Notes: generated by a model from the sequence alone, not told the origin. 31,087 bases of DNA from Apostichopus parvimensis (GCA_000934455.1 KN887166.1:1-31087); one strand, 5' to 3'; positions 19,191-30,842 are shown, counted from the first letter of the stretch. Numbers and translations are program-made.

Positions 19191-21381
19191 CTGAAAAGGG
19201 GAAAAACAATGAATAAAGCCCTACCAAGTGGAATATTATAAACATGGATTAGCCAGTGCAGTACCCAACCGGCCTGATTTATCTATAGAATATGTTGGGT
19301 TACTGACTTACACATCATCTCATTGAGGTTCCTTTTGTGACTGTTGTCCTGATTGGTAACTGTCAGCCACATTACTAAAATGAGGTTCAAATTTTGAGGT
19401 ACCAGGGACCAGGGATTCGGCGGAAGGGGGCGCCAGGGTCATATTCTTCTTAACTAAAAACTATGTGAGTACATTTGTACAGTAGTTCCGATGGAGAGCT
19501 TGTGTGATACCAAATTAACAGTAAAAATGTTTTTTCTTGTCATATCCCCACCCCCCCCACCACCCACCACCCACCCATCCATCCTCTCTAGATGGCATCC
19601 ATTTAAATTGTCTGCTGATGTCTGTACCTGCATTGCCCCTTAAATTGTCAAGTGTGGTTGTTAGCAACAAAAGAATACTTTATCAAGATTAACGGATTAC
19701 AAAATTGAAATTGACGAACTACAATGAGCTAATAAAATGATGATGTAACTCTAGTTGTTTGGATGTGAAATATCGGTTTAATTATTGTCTGGCAGCGTCA
19801 TGTTTCCTGTCTGTATGTGTATTGAAGATAAGTTCGATAGGTTTTTGTTAACTACCATATAGGCCAGTCATGTACATAATACTCGATTACAGAATTAATA
19901 ATCAACATATTTATCCAATGATTAACCGATTCCCATCAAGTTACGTGCTCAAAGGCCGCACACTTCAAAATACTTTTCAGTAATCTATTAAGTCACAGGT
20001 GTTATAAGTTCAATCTCTTACAGCCATGCAACACTTTTCTTGCGGCAGATCAAACAGATACCCAGGGGTCGAAGGTTATCCTTAAATGATGACTGATTAG
20101 AAGTTTTTTTCTTTATTTGTATTTTAAGGACATTAGGGTCTGGGTGGTAAACTTAATGTTTCAGCCGCTTTGGTTGATGTTGAATATAAATACAAACTTA
20201 GACTAACAAAACACATGGAAACTCTAACAGCAAATAAAATTTTAACTTTGCATTACAAAAACCTGTAAAGTAAACGCTAATTAACCAGAATGCGATAACG
20301 GTATTGATACAAACTAATCAATCAACCCTATCTATATGGGGGTGGGGGAGGGGGGTTGTCAGGGGGGTTGTCAGGGGGTACAAATCCAGGGCCGGGTGAG
20401 CCTATTCCAGAATAAACTTAGGGGAAATAAAAACTTAAATAAGGATTGGGTGGTGTGGGGGGGGGGAGGGTGAGGGCATAATTGTTCACAGCACCCGGCA
20501 TGGCTCTCTGCACCCCTGGGAATGGGAGGGAAGAAAAGAGAATTTACCTTCCATCTTGCTTTGCTGTGCTTTTAGCAGACGTGTCATCCTTTTTCTCAGC
20601 TTTCTCTTTTTCTTTCCCGTCAGAGGCTTTATTCCTTGTGATTTCCTGTTTAGAATAAAAATAGGAACAGAAGAGGAACAACGTAAAGAGATATAAGCAA
20701 AAGAACTGGTGAAGAAGTCTAAACGATGGAAACAACATTATATCAATACCCTTCATTAGCTCATTTTCAACTAGCCTACTAGTAGATTCATCCAGAAATA
20801 TTAAAATACAACGTTGATCTTTTATCTATGTATATGACTACAACATCTTTGTCAAATTTCTCTCTGTTGTGAGGTGCTTGACGAAACAGTTGCAGATCTT
20901 TTTGAAATTGTGCACTCCCCCACCCCCTCCCACTCAGAGGTGAGGTCAGCAGTCAGTGGTAGTGGATAAGGGATGGAGGCACAGTGGGATATGACTCTCC
21001 AGTTTTGTAAAAAAAAAAACTCAAAATTTTTCTCAGAAATACAAACATACAGAGGTGCCCCTTCTTGGTTAGAAAAGAACATTCTTCCATTTTGTTCCAA
21101 GAAAGTGGGGCTTCTTTGCTATCAAAAAAGTGTCATATTGTTGCAACGTTTAAAATCAATATTTATGAAAGACTGTCTAGTACAAGCCTACAGTTCATGG
21201 GAGACCAGTAGAATGTCACACAACAATCTCACCTTGTGTTCCGTGACGTTTCGTCGTCATCGATTTCCATATTTGGTAAGATCAGTTTATTCCATAAAAC
21301 TTTCCTGTTTTTCTTCTGTCTAGCCTTTCTTTTTAATGTTTTCATTGAGCGACATCCCGAGATTTTTTTCTTTTCTACAGT
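19105..21381 (-). CDS. Small basic protein, C11orf98-like (N-terminal exon not found)
   Basis: Three phase-compatible exons: 21381-21233 (acceptor CTTGCAG, donor ACAAG|GTGAGA), 20645-20548 (acceptor CTAAACAG, donor GAAG|GTAAAT) and 19190-19105 (acceptor TTTTCAG, stop TAA). Together they encode 110 residues. The order is a Lys/Arg-rich start (LKRKARQKKNRK), an acidic patch (EIDDDE), a second basic block (LTGKKKRKLRKRMTRLLK) and an acidic tail ending DDTEMKEAE. This order, the GKK+RKL block and the final EMK-acidic end resemble human C11orf98 (about 123 residues, function poorly known). The charge pattern suggests a nuclear/nucleolar protein (inference). The first exon entering in phase 0 should lie above 21381, but I could not place it. 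The gene is probably real; the name is less sure. Confidence 0.6.
20335..20480 (+). repeat. G-run clusters, G-quadruplex candidates
   Basis: At 20338-20380 five runs of 5-6 G are separated by T, A and TTGTCA loops; a second cluster lies at 20450-20475. Both are in an intron of the C11orf98-like gene, where the G-rich strand is the non-transcript strand. Confidence 0.6.
20548..20645 (-). CDS. C11orf98-like exon, GKKKRKL block
   Basis: Read in the frame set by the previous exon (entry phase 2), it encodes KSQGIKPLTGKKKRKL and then RMTRLLKAQQSKME. This differs from the longest ORF here, which is a shadow in another frame. Confidence 0.6.
21233..21381 (-). CDS. C11orf98-like exon, basic N-terminal part
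   Basis: Encodes TVEKKKISG through DDDETSRNT plus two bases. It is the only frame open across the exon. An in-frame ATG (MKTLKRK) inside it could start a shorter, 98-residue product if no upstream coding exon exists. Confidence 0.55.
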
Positions 21382-23202
21382 CTGCAAGATATTGAAAGAA
21401 AGATCAGGAATAAAATTTAAAAAAACATACATTCACTAGCAGAGTGCCCTGTACGACCTCGTGTGATCCAAATTCATGGTTTGTGGGCCAAATTATATTT
21501 GGCTGGCCGGATAGAAATCTTTTAGATTGGACCAGTAAGTCGACCCCTACTGAAGTTTAAACGAAGTTCCATTTTACGAAAATGAAACAGTTATATATAT
21601 TTCCTTTTTCGAAACGCACAGAATCACTTTAATTCTAGACTATAGTGATTTTTAAGCACTTATATGCACATTCTGAAATTTCTTTTAAAGAGTCTACGAG
21701 ATATGGTGGGCATCCAGGGGCCAGGATGAAACCCCGGAAGCTTCAGCACTCTTCATATTTCTTATTCCCTATTGTATTTGTATTCAAGAACATAAATACA
21801 AGGGAGTGGAAATCTGAAATCTATTTGGAATGTACCTCCTTGCCTCCCCCCCCCCCCTTGCAAATGATCGGTTTGTGGCAGGGGAGGGAAAGAGGCGGCG
21901 TACGCAACCGACCATCCTTCCCTATATAGACCTATGACAGTTTAGTTAATACATCTACACTGGAGTCACTGCAGTGTCTCGTTAGTCTACTGTTTTCTTG
22001 AAATATTCCTGATCACACTTCTATGTACTTTCCTTTGGTTGCATGAAATCAGCCCTTTCTGGCAGACGGAATACCGCACGAACTCTTTTTATCAATGTTA
22101 TCAAACTGAACCGCAAGGCTTCCAGCAACGTTACTCATACTGTAAGTCAACGTTAACGAGTACTATAGTTGCTCCATGGAAACCATTATACTTACATGGG
22201 GTGATACCTTCAACATGTGAAAGTCGATCAGGTGATACCTGTAACAATGCGACTATCATGCCAGCAACATTATTTCATGGTCAAGGTCACCTTGAATATG
22301 ATATTGGGGTTATCCGTTTGTATTGTTTGTAAATAAAAAATATCATGTAGGACGTACGAAGCACATTGCGCAATCATGAAAAAGTATTTTAGAACCAGCA
22401 AACATTTCAGCCGGCAATTTCCGATCGGACTGAGACAGCATTGTGTCTTGAGGCTTGGCATCCGATGGTTTACTTCGAAGCATGTTTTCATTTCAACACG
22501 CACAAGTCTTATTCTAGCATGTGTGTGATACAATAGAGCAATATTATGTAGAGAATTTATCCCACGACTCAAGGCAAAAGGCTGCGTACGAGTAACACTA
22601 TAATTGCCAAGTCTACGTTTATGTCAAGCTGAGCTAATCTGTTATTGTTTGCACAGAGATATTACGTGTTATAACACAGTTACTAAACCAATCTTAACGC
22701 GAGAGCTTGAACTTTTGACATTTGTTAGATTACTAGATGGCCACTATCAGTGTCAATTTTTGTCGATCCGCTAAATAACCGTTTGCAAGAGATAGGCCGA
22801 TACCATAGCTAAGCAACAGTTCAGAGTTCGAAGCTGTATATCGATGTTAATTTGTTTTGTGACTAAATTCTTTGACGCATGGATGATAGTGATACTGGTA
22901 CCTATTTCCATACAGCGATTACACTGTACAACACTCTCGCCATTCAGTCCAGCCAACATCACGTGATAATTGTTCATAATTAAAAAGCCCACTCAAGTTT
23001 AGGCTTTTCAACTAGCTAGACGGACGTACGGAAACACCGAATATATTTCAGTCATCATAGGCTACCACTGCGAACCAAAGAGAGTGATCAAGCTAAGTTA
23101 ACGACCATATATACTGTCCCAGTTGGCAGCAAACCGTACCTGGGTGAACGTAAAACAGTGTCTCTCCAAAGGCAACATTGGTCTTCCGCACAGAAGGTCA
23201 CC
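21382..23202. other. Divergent spacer between C11orf98-like gene and AGPAT exon A
   Basis: It should hold the first exon and promoter of the minus-strand gene and the exon A promoter of AGPAT. A TATA-like ATATATAC at about 23107 lies about 95 bp before the exon A ATG. A C-run at 21846-21858 is the only other conspicuous feature. Confidence 0.4.
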
Positions 23203-23408
23203 ATGGGACAGGTGATTCCTTTCAATTGGTCACTTGGTTGGTCGCAGTTGGTTATGATTATAATAATAGCAAGTGTTATCTTAAAATTCCGAAGGACGAT
23301 CATATTCTACTTTAAGTATATATGGTATCTAAACTGTTTCATGATACTCGGTATCTTCAGCAGTATTCTGATGATAACAAGACCAGGGCATCGAGATAAC
23401 TTATCAAG
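23203..23408 (+). CDS. AGPAT1: AGPAT alternative first exon A (membrane anchor)
   Basis: ATG in a near-perfect Kozak context (GTCACCATGG). Encodes 68 residues plus two bases, with donor TCAAG|GTAAGC. Two hydrophobic segments (about 14-27 and 33-58) flank KFRR. RTIIFYFKY, the LG and the final NLSR align with exon B, so the two exons are probably duplicates. The open frame extends to 23158, but only through a non-ATG start. Confidence 0.85.
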
Positions 23409-26400
23409 GTAAGCCTCATTTGTGTGCCTCCCCACTCCCCAGGGTTATATTATATTGACGACAAAGCAACAACAAAAAAAGTATCAGTCTAGACCTACAT
23501 ACGTTTATGATTTTTTTTTCATGTTAGGTGTACCATTTCCGCTTATCACAAGGAAGCGTTTTGATCTCCATCTCGGATATTTTTTTGTGTGTATGGGGAG
23601 AGAATGATCATTCCATGCACACATATTTTGTACTTGGGTAAGTTGCTCGAGTATCGACCGCCCACAACCTCCCACCCTAATAAGCACAAATGTTAGAGGT
23701 AGAAAAGGGTTAAGAAGAAACAAAAACAACGCGCAATAAACAAAAGTTTCTACAAGTTTGAAAATCACTGCTAAAATCGAACAACTGCACATTTAGTTGC
23801 AATCAATTTGATTGCTATGGATTTCCGAACTCGAATCGCAGACCAATGAGATCTCAGGTACGTGTATTAATTTACACATATGCAACCCCTTCTATCGCTA
23901 TATACGGCCATGCCCCAACAGTTTTAACATAATTCGTTGCCGCTATTCACAATTGTATTCAATAATTGAGATAGATCGGTTGAGTGAAATTCCATAAAAG
24001 ATTTACGAAGCAATAAGTTTTCTGTTGAGGAAAGGAAAGAATCAAGCGAATTCTACGCAGGCACAAAGTTAGTACGAGAACATACCAATGCTTCAACGTT
24101 ACCGCTTCATCCGCCTAGCTTTATAACATAATCTGTACATAACGTTAGTATGATAGTACGACCAATTTTGTTTGGACAGATGTTTGTATAGTGTGCTCGT
24201 TAACCACTGGCCCTGATAACGGTACGAACAAGGGGTGCATCGTACTATGTTTACGGTACTGATTACATATGTAACAAAGCTGCACAGGGCCTGTAACTTT
24301 TTTGCACTGAACCTGCTCTCCGTTATGGTACTACATTTGTGCACACTTGACTGAGGGTTACTGGCATGTATTGTTTGGACATAGCCTGGGCCTACACAGC
24401 GAAATTTTGGTTCAGCACAACGTTTGCAAACTGGAAGTGGCTTCTCCTGCAGTGTACTAGTACAGTCTATAGTAACTAGCCTATGCTGCTATCCCTCTAT
24501 GTGGTCAGGACTTGCATGGTGCTTGCATACAAAAATAATGACTAGAACTAATGTTTTCTTAGATTAGTCAAATTCAATACAGTCAACTGTTGCGTGTGAA
24601 GTAATTTTATGAAGGGGTGTTTCCTTTTATAACACTGCCAAGGGCCTCGACTCATTTCCAGTTTAACTGAGATGATAACAACGTTAATTATTACTGTGTA
24701 GTACCTAATCAAAACATCAAGTTGCAGTGGCCGTGTTGGCTTACTGAAATTGTCTGAAATACATTTGTTCACAAACGGAGAGAGATCAAACAAAGACTAC
24801 AGTCGTATAATATCTGGTTTACCTTGGACAGTCGTGCACAGAATTGAATAGAGGTTGTAAAATGACATACACAGCACTGAGATGAGACAACTCAAGATTG
24901 AGAGCAAGCTTTTCTGACTGCCTCACTAAATGATTGGAATCTGTAGGAATAAGATCCACAGTCAATGATACTAAGGTGCAATTGAAGGAAGTATTCCCAG
25001 CTCCAACAGTCACTGCCAACATAATGTCACTTACTAATGCTCAAACATCCTTCTTTCATCTGTCATGGGATGCACTTTTCCAGGGTTTTGTGTTTCTGTT
25101 CTTCTCTGTGCTTGCAATTTCATTGGCAGTTAGTAGGACTGTTCGATTTTACTGTAAATACTACATATTCAATGGAGGCTTTGCATTCCTAGGGCTCATT
25201 GCATTGCCATTCATGATGTTGACCCCATGGAATGCAGACAAAAATGTAAGGTAAGGAGTACTGCATGCTTGTATTATGAGTACAACAATAGGAGTACAAT
25301 GTACGCATTCCTCTAGTTATATGAGTGCGAGTACCAGCGAAATCCTCATAACACAAGTACTTGTTGCTGCACTGGGATTTTATTCTAGATTCAAAATACC
25401 CCGAGTACAACTTTATGAGTACTTACAAATTAATCGAGGCTGGTGTGAGTACAGATAACACTATGCTGGACAAGGAGTATAAGTATGGACTCGCAACAAG
25501 TCTGGAGTACTGTCAATGTAGACAGACATAATATAAACAATAAACCATTTCCCTGTCAGGAATTAGGTTACTTTAAAATTAATTGTCGGAAACTGATTTG
25601 TACATCAGTTACAGTAAGGTTAGAGAAATCCAAATTTCTGATCAATATTTTTATACCAAACTTGCTGCAAATTTTGAACAAAACTCATATATATATTGAA
25701 TTGGTTCACCAGGGATAGCATTTCAATCAAGATATCACAGCAACAAATTTATTCTACATTGCATAGAGGTCATCTCATAATGATTAATTTCTCTCCAACA
25801 GATGGGCTGGACTTCTCACCAGATACTCTGTGAAGTACATCTATGGCATAAAAATCAATATATTAGGATCAGATCATCTGAAGACGGAGCGTCCTTTCAT
25901 AATTGTCTGCAACCATCAGAGCTCGGTCGACAATGTCGGTGAGTAGATTCCATGATTGAAATTTTGGACATAATTTTGTACATTTGTTCAGTGAACACTT
26001 TTTATCTGAACTTTATAGCAATTGAGGTTGAAAAGCTTACTGAATTGGATACTTGTAAGTGAAAAACTTGAATTACACAATTTCAGTTTTGAACAAACTC
26101 TCATCTGTCAACAAGCCTCTCTTGTCCTCTTGTCATGACCCATCATGACCCAACTATCGACAGTCTAAATTGGGTGCCATTTTGAGTCCAGCCCAGGCTG
26201 TGAATGTTATTGTTGGCAACTGTGGAATGTCTTTCAACCTATTCTTTGTCATTCTTTGTATTCTACAGCAGACTGAACACTGTACAAAACCTTACAAAAG
26301 CAGCATTACTGTACTTTGTAAGTAAACGTTGGCAAAGGATTGTTTGCTTAGGAATGAAAAAGTGAACACTATTGTCCAATATAGACACATTTATAAAAAA

Positions 26401-28677
26401 AAAAAAAATTGCTGTTACTTTTCTTTGATGTTTTGTTTTGTTTTTCTTTTTTTTTTAGGTATGATGGAGATTATACCAAGGTACACAGTCGCTATGATGA
26501 AAAAGTCACTTAAATATGCTGGTCCATTTGGTGTTGCTGCTATTTTGTGTGGAACCATTTTCGTTGATCGAAGTAAACCTGAGAAAGCTAAGCAAGCCAT
26601 GGAAGACACTGTTAAAATTATTCTCACGGAAAAGGTACAGACTTTGAATTCATAGTAACAGACTCAGGACTGTAATTTTTGAAGGGCCATATGTATCACA
26701 CAGATGGTTTACAGCAGTACGTTGTACCTTCGCCTGATGATTGTGTTGGCAAGGCATTGGATCTTAGCGGTTAACTGGCTAGAGACGACCTCTTGTCAAC
26801 TGAGTTTGTCTTTACTTTCTACAGAACTTTATGCTCATGAAATTACAGGCATGAAACTTGCTCAGCAGGCTACTGTATGTACAACACAGAGTTCTTGGAC
26901 ATCAGAGTACAGTATATATCAAGAGTAACAGCAAACACAATTTCTTGTGGGTTCACATAGTTAAAAAAAGTAACACTAATATGCATATCACAAAGCAAGT
27001 GTAAATACAGTACAAATACAGTCCGACAAAAGTGGGCGACTTCAATATTTTAACGGATTGTAGGTTTTAGTTCAATGTAATTTTAATCCTGTTGAAGTGT
27101 CATAACAAATTGAATTCAATGAGGTCTGACATTGGTCTGTAATATGCTTCTTGAACTATTCATTTTGCATTTCAATGTCCATATTCAGTAAAAATTAACC
27201 TACAGTCACTGTTTGATACGGTATGTGCAGTAATGATATGGTTGAGTATGTTGTATATATCATGTTGTGGTCTTGGTTGTATTCCCCACAGGTGAACCTG
27301 TGGATGTTTCCAGAAGGACACAGAAATATGATGAAACAGAGAGAAGACCACATGCTCCCATTTAAGAAAGGCGCTTTTAACATTGCTGTGAAAGCACAGG
27401 TACAGGAAAGCAATAAAGAAAGTAACTAAACTACGTTAACTTATTTTCTCAAGAGGTCAGCTGCATTTCACGCAAGATAAGCATCCAGTCCTTGCAAGCT
27501 CCCAGCAAGACTTTTTATAGAGTTCTATCCTCCTGAAACTGATGCAAAGATTCTCAGACACTATAGAATATATATACCATAGAAGGCGTAGATGTAGACT
27601 CAATGCATTATAAGAAATTGTGAAGTAATTAATCATTATAGTTCATGCATTTTTCAAGTTCAAAATTTAAATTACCTCCCCACTCTCCTGACACACAAGA
27701 AAAGCGCTGATGAACTTTGTTTATTCTAAAGTTTATTTTTTGTTTCTCATTTCAACAGATTCCAGTTGTTCCCATTGTTTTTTCATCTCAGGAACCATTT
27801 TTCAGTTTCAAGCACAGGAGATTTACATCAGGTAACAATTCTGAAAGAATGTTATCAAGGAATTTATTTTCCTCTGGTTTTTCTAACCTTGTTGAGTTCT
27901 TATCATCCCTGAGTGTCTTGCATTTTTTAATTTCTCTTTCCAGTTCACTTCTTAAAGCAACTGGCTTTGTTTGTAACATAATCCCCAGCCGGGAAAACTT
28001 GAGCATATGAAATATCAATTTGTCGCACTTGTGTAGTTGTGTTAGTATTATACTGCAAAGTATGCTGAAAATTTGCATTGCTAAGAGCAGAAATGATGTC
28101 ATCAAGGACAAAGGTAAAGACGCCGTGGCTCTGTAGTTTGTTTGATCAGTTTTCACCAGCATAAGAAATCTTGAATCCAGGCAAGCTTTCCCATAATGTT
28201 CTTTGTGTATGCATCGAAGTTTACAATATAATTCCTATATGTAACATTGCCAATACAAACACCATTACATGGCCTAATAGTACGCTAATAGCACCGCTGT
28301 ACACTAGCAAACGCACTTACTGTATCCTAACTGGCCTTGCCTCTATATTGCATACTGCAGCAACATTGATGAAATGATATACTGTAACCATTATTATTCA
28401 TTAACAAGCAAACTTGCATCATTGGCAGGCCATAGCAACGGGCCATGAGGTGCAACTTCATGAAAAATTTCCTCTTTAAAATTGTCAATTTTCCGTAAAC
28501 TTAAAATCATTGTTCACTTTCTTTATTCCAGGTACACAGAATATAGAAGTTCTCCCCCCTGTACTGACCAAGGGGCTCACCCTGGACAATGTTCCAGAGC
28601 TGTCTGACCAAATACGAAAAGATATGATAGAGAGTTTTGTCCGCATCTCTCCAAACCTTCAAAGCAATAGTTCTTGA
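23203..28677 (+). CDS. AGPAT1: 1-acyl-sn-glycerol-3-phosphate acyltransferase (AGPAT1-type), alternative first exons
   Basis: Acylates lysophosphatidic acid to phosphatidic acid at the ER membrane. The shared exons are 25802-25938, 26459-26634, 27292-27399, 27759-27831 and 28532-28677, all GT/AG with matching phases. Either first exon, A (23203-23408) or B (25024-25250), joins exon 2 in phase 2, giving 281 or 288 residues (human AGPAT1 has 283). In the B form the HX4D catalytic motif is NHQSSVD (His114, Asp119), motif II is IFVDRS (about 155-160), motif III is FPEGHRN (186-192) and motif IV is IPVVPIV (217-223). VLPPV and FVDR favour AGPAT1 over AGPAT2. Odd points: the usual FPEGTR Thr is His, and the loop before MLPFKKGAF is four residues longer than in human AGPAT1. 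Confidence 0.95.
23409..25023 (+). other. AGPAT interval between alternative first exons
   Basis: Intron for the A transcript and the presumed promoter region for the B transcript. No further exon of this family and no repeat were recognised. A possible splice acceptor (GTATTCCCAG) lies about 25 nt before the exon B ATG, so exon B could have an upstream untranslated exon. Confidence 0.4.
25024..25250 (+). CDS. AGPAT1: AGPAT alternative first exon B (membrane anchor)
   Basis: ATG at 25024 (weaker context, ACATAATGT); 75 residues plus two bases; donor GTAAG|GTAAGG. Encodes MSLTNAQTS then two hydrophobic spans around SRTVRFYCKYYIFNGG. The FYCKYYIFNG block matches the human AGPAT1 KYFFKMAFYNG region, so B looks like the ancestral form. 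A TGA at 24931 closes the frame upstream. Confidence 0.88.
25802..25938 (+). CDS. AGPAT1: AGPAT common exon 2, HX4D motif
   Basis: Acceptor CTCCAACAG, donor GTCG|GTGAGT. Completes the Arg codon of either first exon, then encodes VKYIYGIKINILG and CNHQSSVDNV, holding the catalytic His and Asp. Confidence 0.95.
26459..26634 (+). CDS. AGPAT1: AGPAT common exon 3
   Basis: Acceptor after a long T run ending TTTTAG, donor AAG|GTACAG. Encodes MMEIIPRYTV, AILCGTIFVDRS (motif II) and VKIILTEK. The reading frame extends into the upstream intron, but that part is not coding. Confidence 0.95.
27292..27399 (+). CDS. AGPAT1: AGPAT common exon 4, FPEGHRN motif
   Basis: Acceptor CCCCACAG, donor CACAG|GTACAG, 36 codons. 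Encodes VNLWMFPEGHRN, an eight-residue loop MMKQREDH, and MLPFKKGAFNIAVKAQ. The codon at the usual Thr of EGTR is CAC (His). Confidence 0.95.
27759..27831 (+). CDS. AGPAT1: AGPAT common exon 5, motif IV
   Basis: Acceptor TTCAACAG, donor TCAG|GTAACA; 24 codons plus one base. Encodes IPVVPIVFSSQEPFF and RRFTS. Confidence 0.94.
28532..28677 (+). CDS. AGPAT1: AGPAT terminal exon 6
   Basis: Acceptor TTATTCCAG; encodes TQNIEVLPPVLTKGLTLDN, VPELSDQIRKD and a short Ser/Asn tail, ending TGA at 28675-28677. The tail is shorter than the human AGPAT1 glycine-rich end. Confidence 0.95.
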
Positions 28678-30510
28678 AGCGTGCATTCCTTGTCTCTAGA
28701 TTTGAAGTGGTCGGCGTGTTCACACAGGATGGCATCAGATCATGACTCTCTGTGTGAATCGGTTTCAACGATCGGCATGAACTCTCTACCAGAGGAAACT
28801 CCGTGAGAATGCCTCTTATGACCAGCTCCATTTCAGTTCCTGTCTGATTCTGATTTTCGTGTTTATTTCAGTACTATCTGTCATGTACGGTACAGTAGTG
28901 CATTGGTCCACATAGCTTCCACGAGGACCGGACCACAATTCACCAGAACCCATCCCTCAAAATATTATTTTAAAGCTGTACTGCAGCTTGGACTATTGAT
29001 GTTGAAAGGAGACTTAACAACCGATAATAAAACTTTTCTGACTTCTAGCAACCCATGGCAAATTTTTCACGACCCACAATTATGGAGGTTGTGCCCCAAA
29101 TGCAGAAGGTTGCTGTCGAGCAAAGGTTTATCACCTACAGTAGTACTTTGAGCGCTCTGTTAATTTCTCAGGGCATTATAATTTGGGGCTTGAAGGGAAT
29201 AATTTAGAGTTCAAATTTTGTGTAGCAGTTTTGATTGCTCTGAATTTGGTCCCCTATAAAAATGATAAATTATGCCCTGGCTTGTGAATGCCGCTATTGA
29301 CATATACTGTAACAAGGAACAGTGTGGGTTTCGAGAAGCCATATTTTCAATGTGAACATGTGAGCCAAAAAATGTTTTTGTTGAAAATAAGAGCTGTAAC
29401 TTACAGATATGGAGAGCCGTCCAAGTAATAGAACCCCATCTTGATCCAGAGAAGAGATTTGTTGTAATGTAGTGCTGTATTTCTAGCAATGTAACCAACT
29501 AATAACTTATATATTTAATTGATATCAATTAATTAAAGTTCCTTGTTTTAATGAATAAATCTGACTTTTATTTTCACCCATAAAGTTGCAAGGACTCTCA
29601 CTAATAATTTCATGCATCTCTTATGACATGAATGCAACAAATGATAAAAACTAAAAAACTTATTTTTTTGGTATCCCTTGCCTGGCAGAAATTGTTACCT
29701 TTCAAAACAGAATCAACAGAATAAATGCTACAGTTACATACATGTACATCAAATGGGTAGATCTGAAGGAATACCCAATTGACTTAACTTATCATCTCAC
29801 AGTAGTCCATAAAAATGTGGCATTATTTGTGAACTTCTAACTTTCAATCAATGTTTAAGACCAATATTTTATTAGCAGAGATGCTCTGCTTACAGCACTT
29901 GGCAGTTACTGTACTGTATTCAGTGAGATCCTCCAGTATATATTGCACACAATGTGATGTATAAAGTGAAGCAAATTTTGTATTTGTACTTTGCACGTTT
30001 GACACACAGCTCTGAATGCACAATCAGCAGTCAATAAAAATATGTGACAAAGTTGATCGATTTGTTAGATCTAAGAGATAAGATAAAATATTTCAATTTG
30101 TCTACTATTCCTGTGACCTAGAAGAGTAAAGATTCAGATCTGGGAATAGCAATTTGCAAGGACATGCATGGCTACACAGTGTATGAAAACAGTTAAAACA
30201 GGGTATTGCACTAAGTTGTGTTTTGTATTTCTAAACTTAAAATGATCATTGGAATTTGCTCCAATTAATTACACCATGACCAATCAACACCTCCAAACAT
30301 TTTTTTTCCAGTTTTTCTTTATTGTTCTTTCTTTTCAAACTTATGATCAATAATTTTTGTTGTGAATTAGGTAATAGAAATAAGTCAAAATCCTTGGTGG
30401 TCAAGAGATGCTGTGTGCTTTTAAAAAGTGCTTTTAACTAAAGCCATTTCTATTTTAAAATTCTTTTCACGTGAGTTTTCGTTTTGTTTTCTGTAGTGGA
30501 AAGAAATAAT
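28678..30510 (+). other. AGPAT 3' untranslated/downstream region with poly(A) signals
   Basis: No coding exon seen. AATAAA hexamers on the gene strand lie at 29026-29031, 29554-29559 and 30033-30038, any of which could end the transcript; the first two are about 350 and 880 nt past the stop. The ORFs here are short and unlike any family I know. Confidence 0.5.
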
Positions 30511-30842
30511 GTGTTAAAACTTGAGAAACCTTGTTTTTAAAAGTTATATATAATTTTTTAGACTGATGACTTTAGAGAAGTAAGTAAAGATAGGTTAAGG
30601 AAGACTACAGTACATGCTGTATTAAGACTTGAGAAACCTTGTTTTTAAAAGTTATATATAATTTTTTAGACTGATGACTTTAGAGAAGTAAGTAAAGATA
30701 TGTTAAGGAAGACTACAGTACATGCTGTATTAAGACTTGAGAAACATTGTTTTGAAAAGTTATATATAATGTTTTAATCTGATGTCTTTAGAGAAGTGAG
30801 TAAAGATATGTTAAGGAAGACTACCATATGTTGTACAACTGT
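30511..30842. repeat. 108-bp tandem repeat, three copies
   Basis: ACTTGAGAAAC begins copies at 30519, 30627 and 30735, exactly 108 bp apart. Copies 1 and 2 are almost identical; copy 3 is more diverged (e.g. AATGTTTTAATCTG for AATTTTTTAGACTG). No ORF. Lies downstream of AGPAT. Confidence 0.92.

Noticed and set aside
20544-20756. Minus-strand ORF ending SAKSTAKQDGR as coding frame
   Set aside because: The splice phase of the preceding exon puts 20548-20645 in a different frame, which gives the better GKKKRKL sequence.
24934-25023. Upstream extension of AGPAT exon B
   Set aside because: The frame is open but has no ATG before 25024, and the translated segment has no similarity to AGPAT N-termini.
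26329-26458. Longer AGPAT exon 3 reading frame upstream of the acceptor
   Set aside because: Contains the polypyrimidine tract and breaks similarity; the frame is open there by chance.
30511-30842. Hammerhead ribozyme in the 108-bp repeat (CTGATGA present)
   Set aside because: CTGATGA is followed by a possible CTTTA/TAAAG stem, but then ATAGG where GAAA is required; no second conserved box in register.
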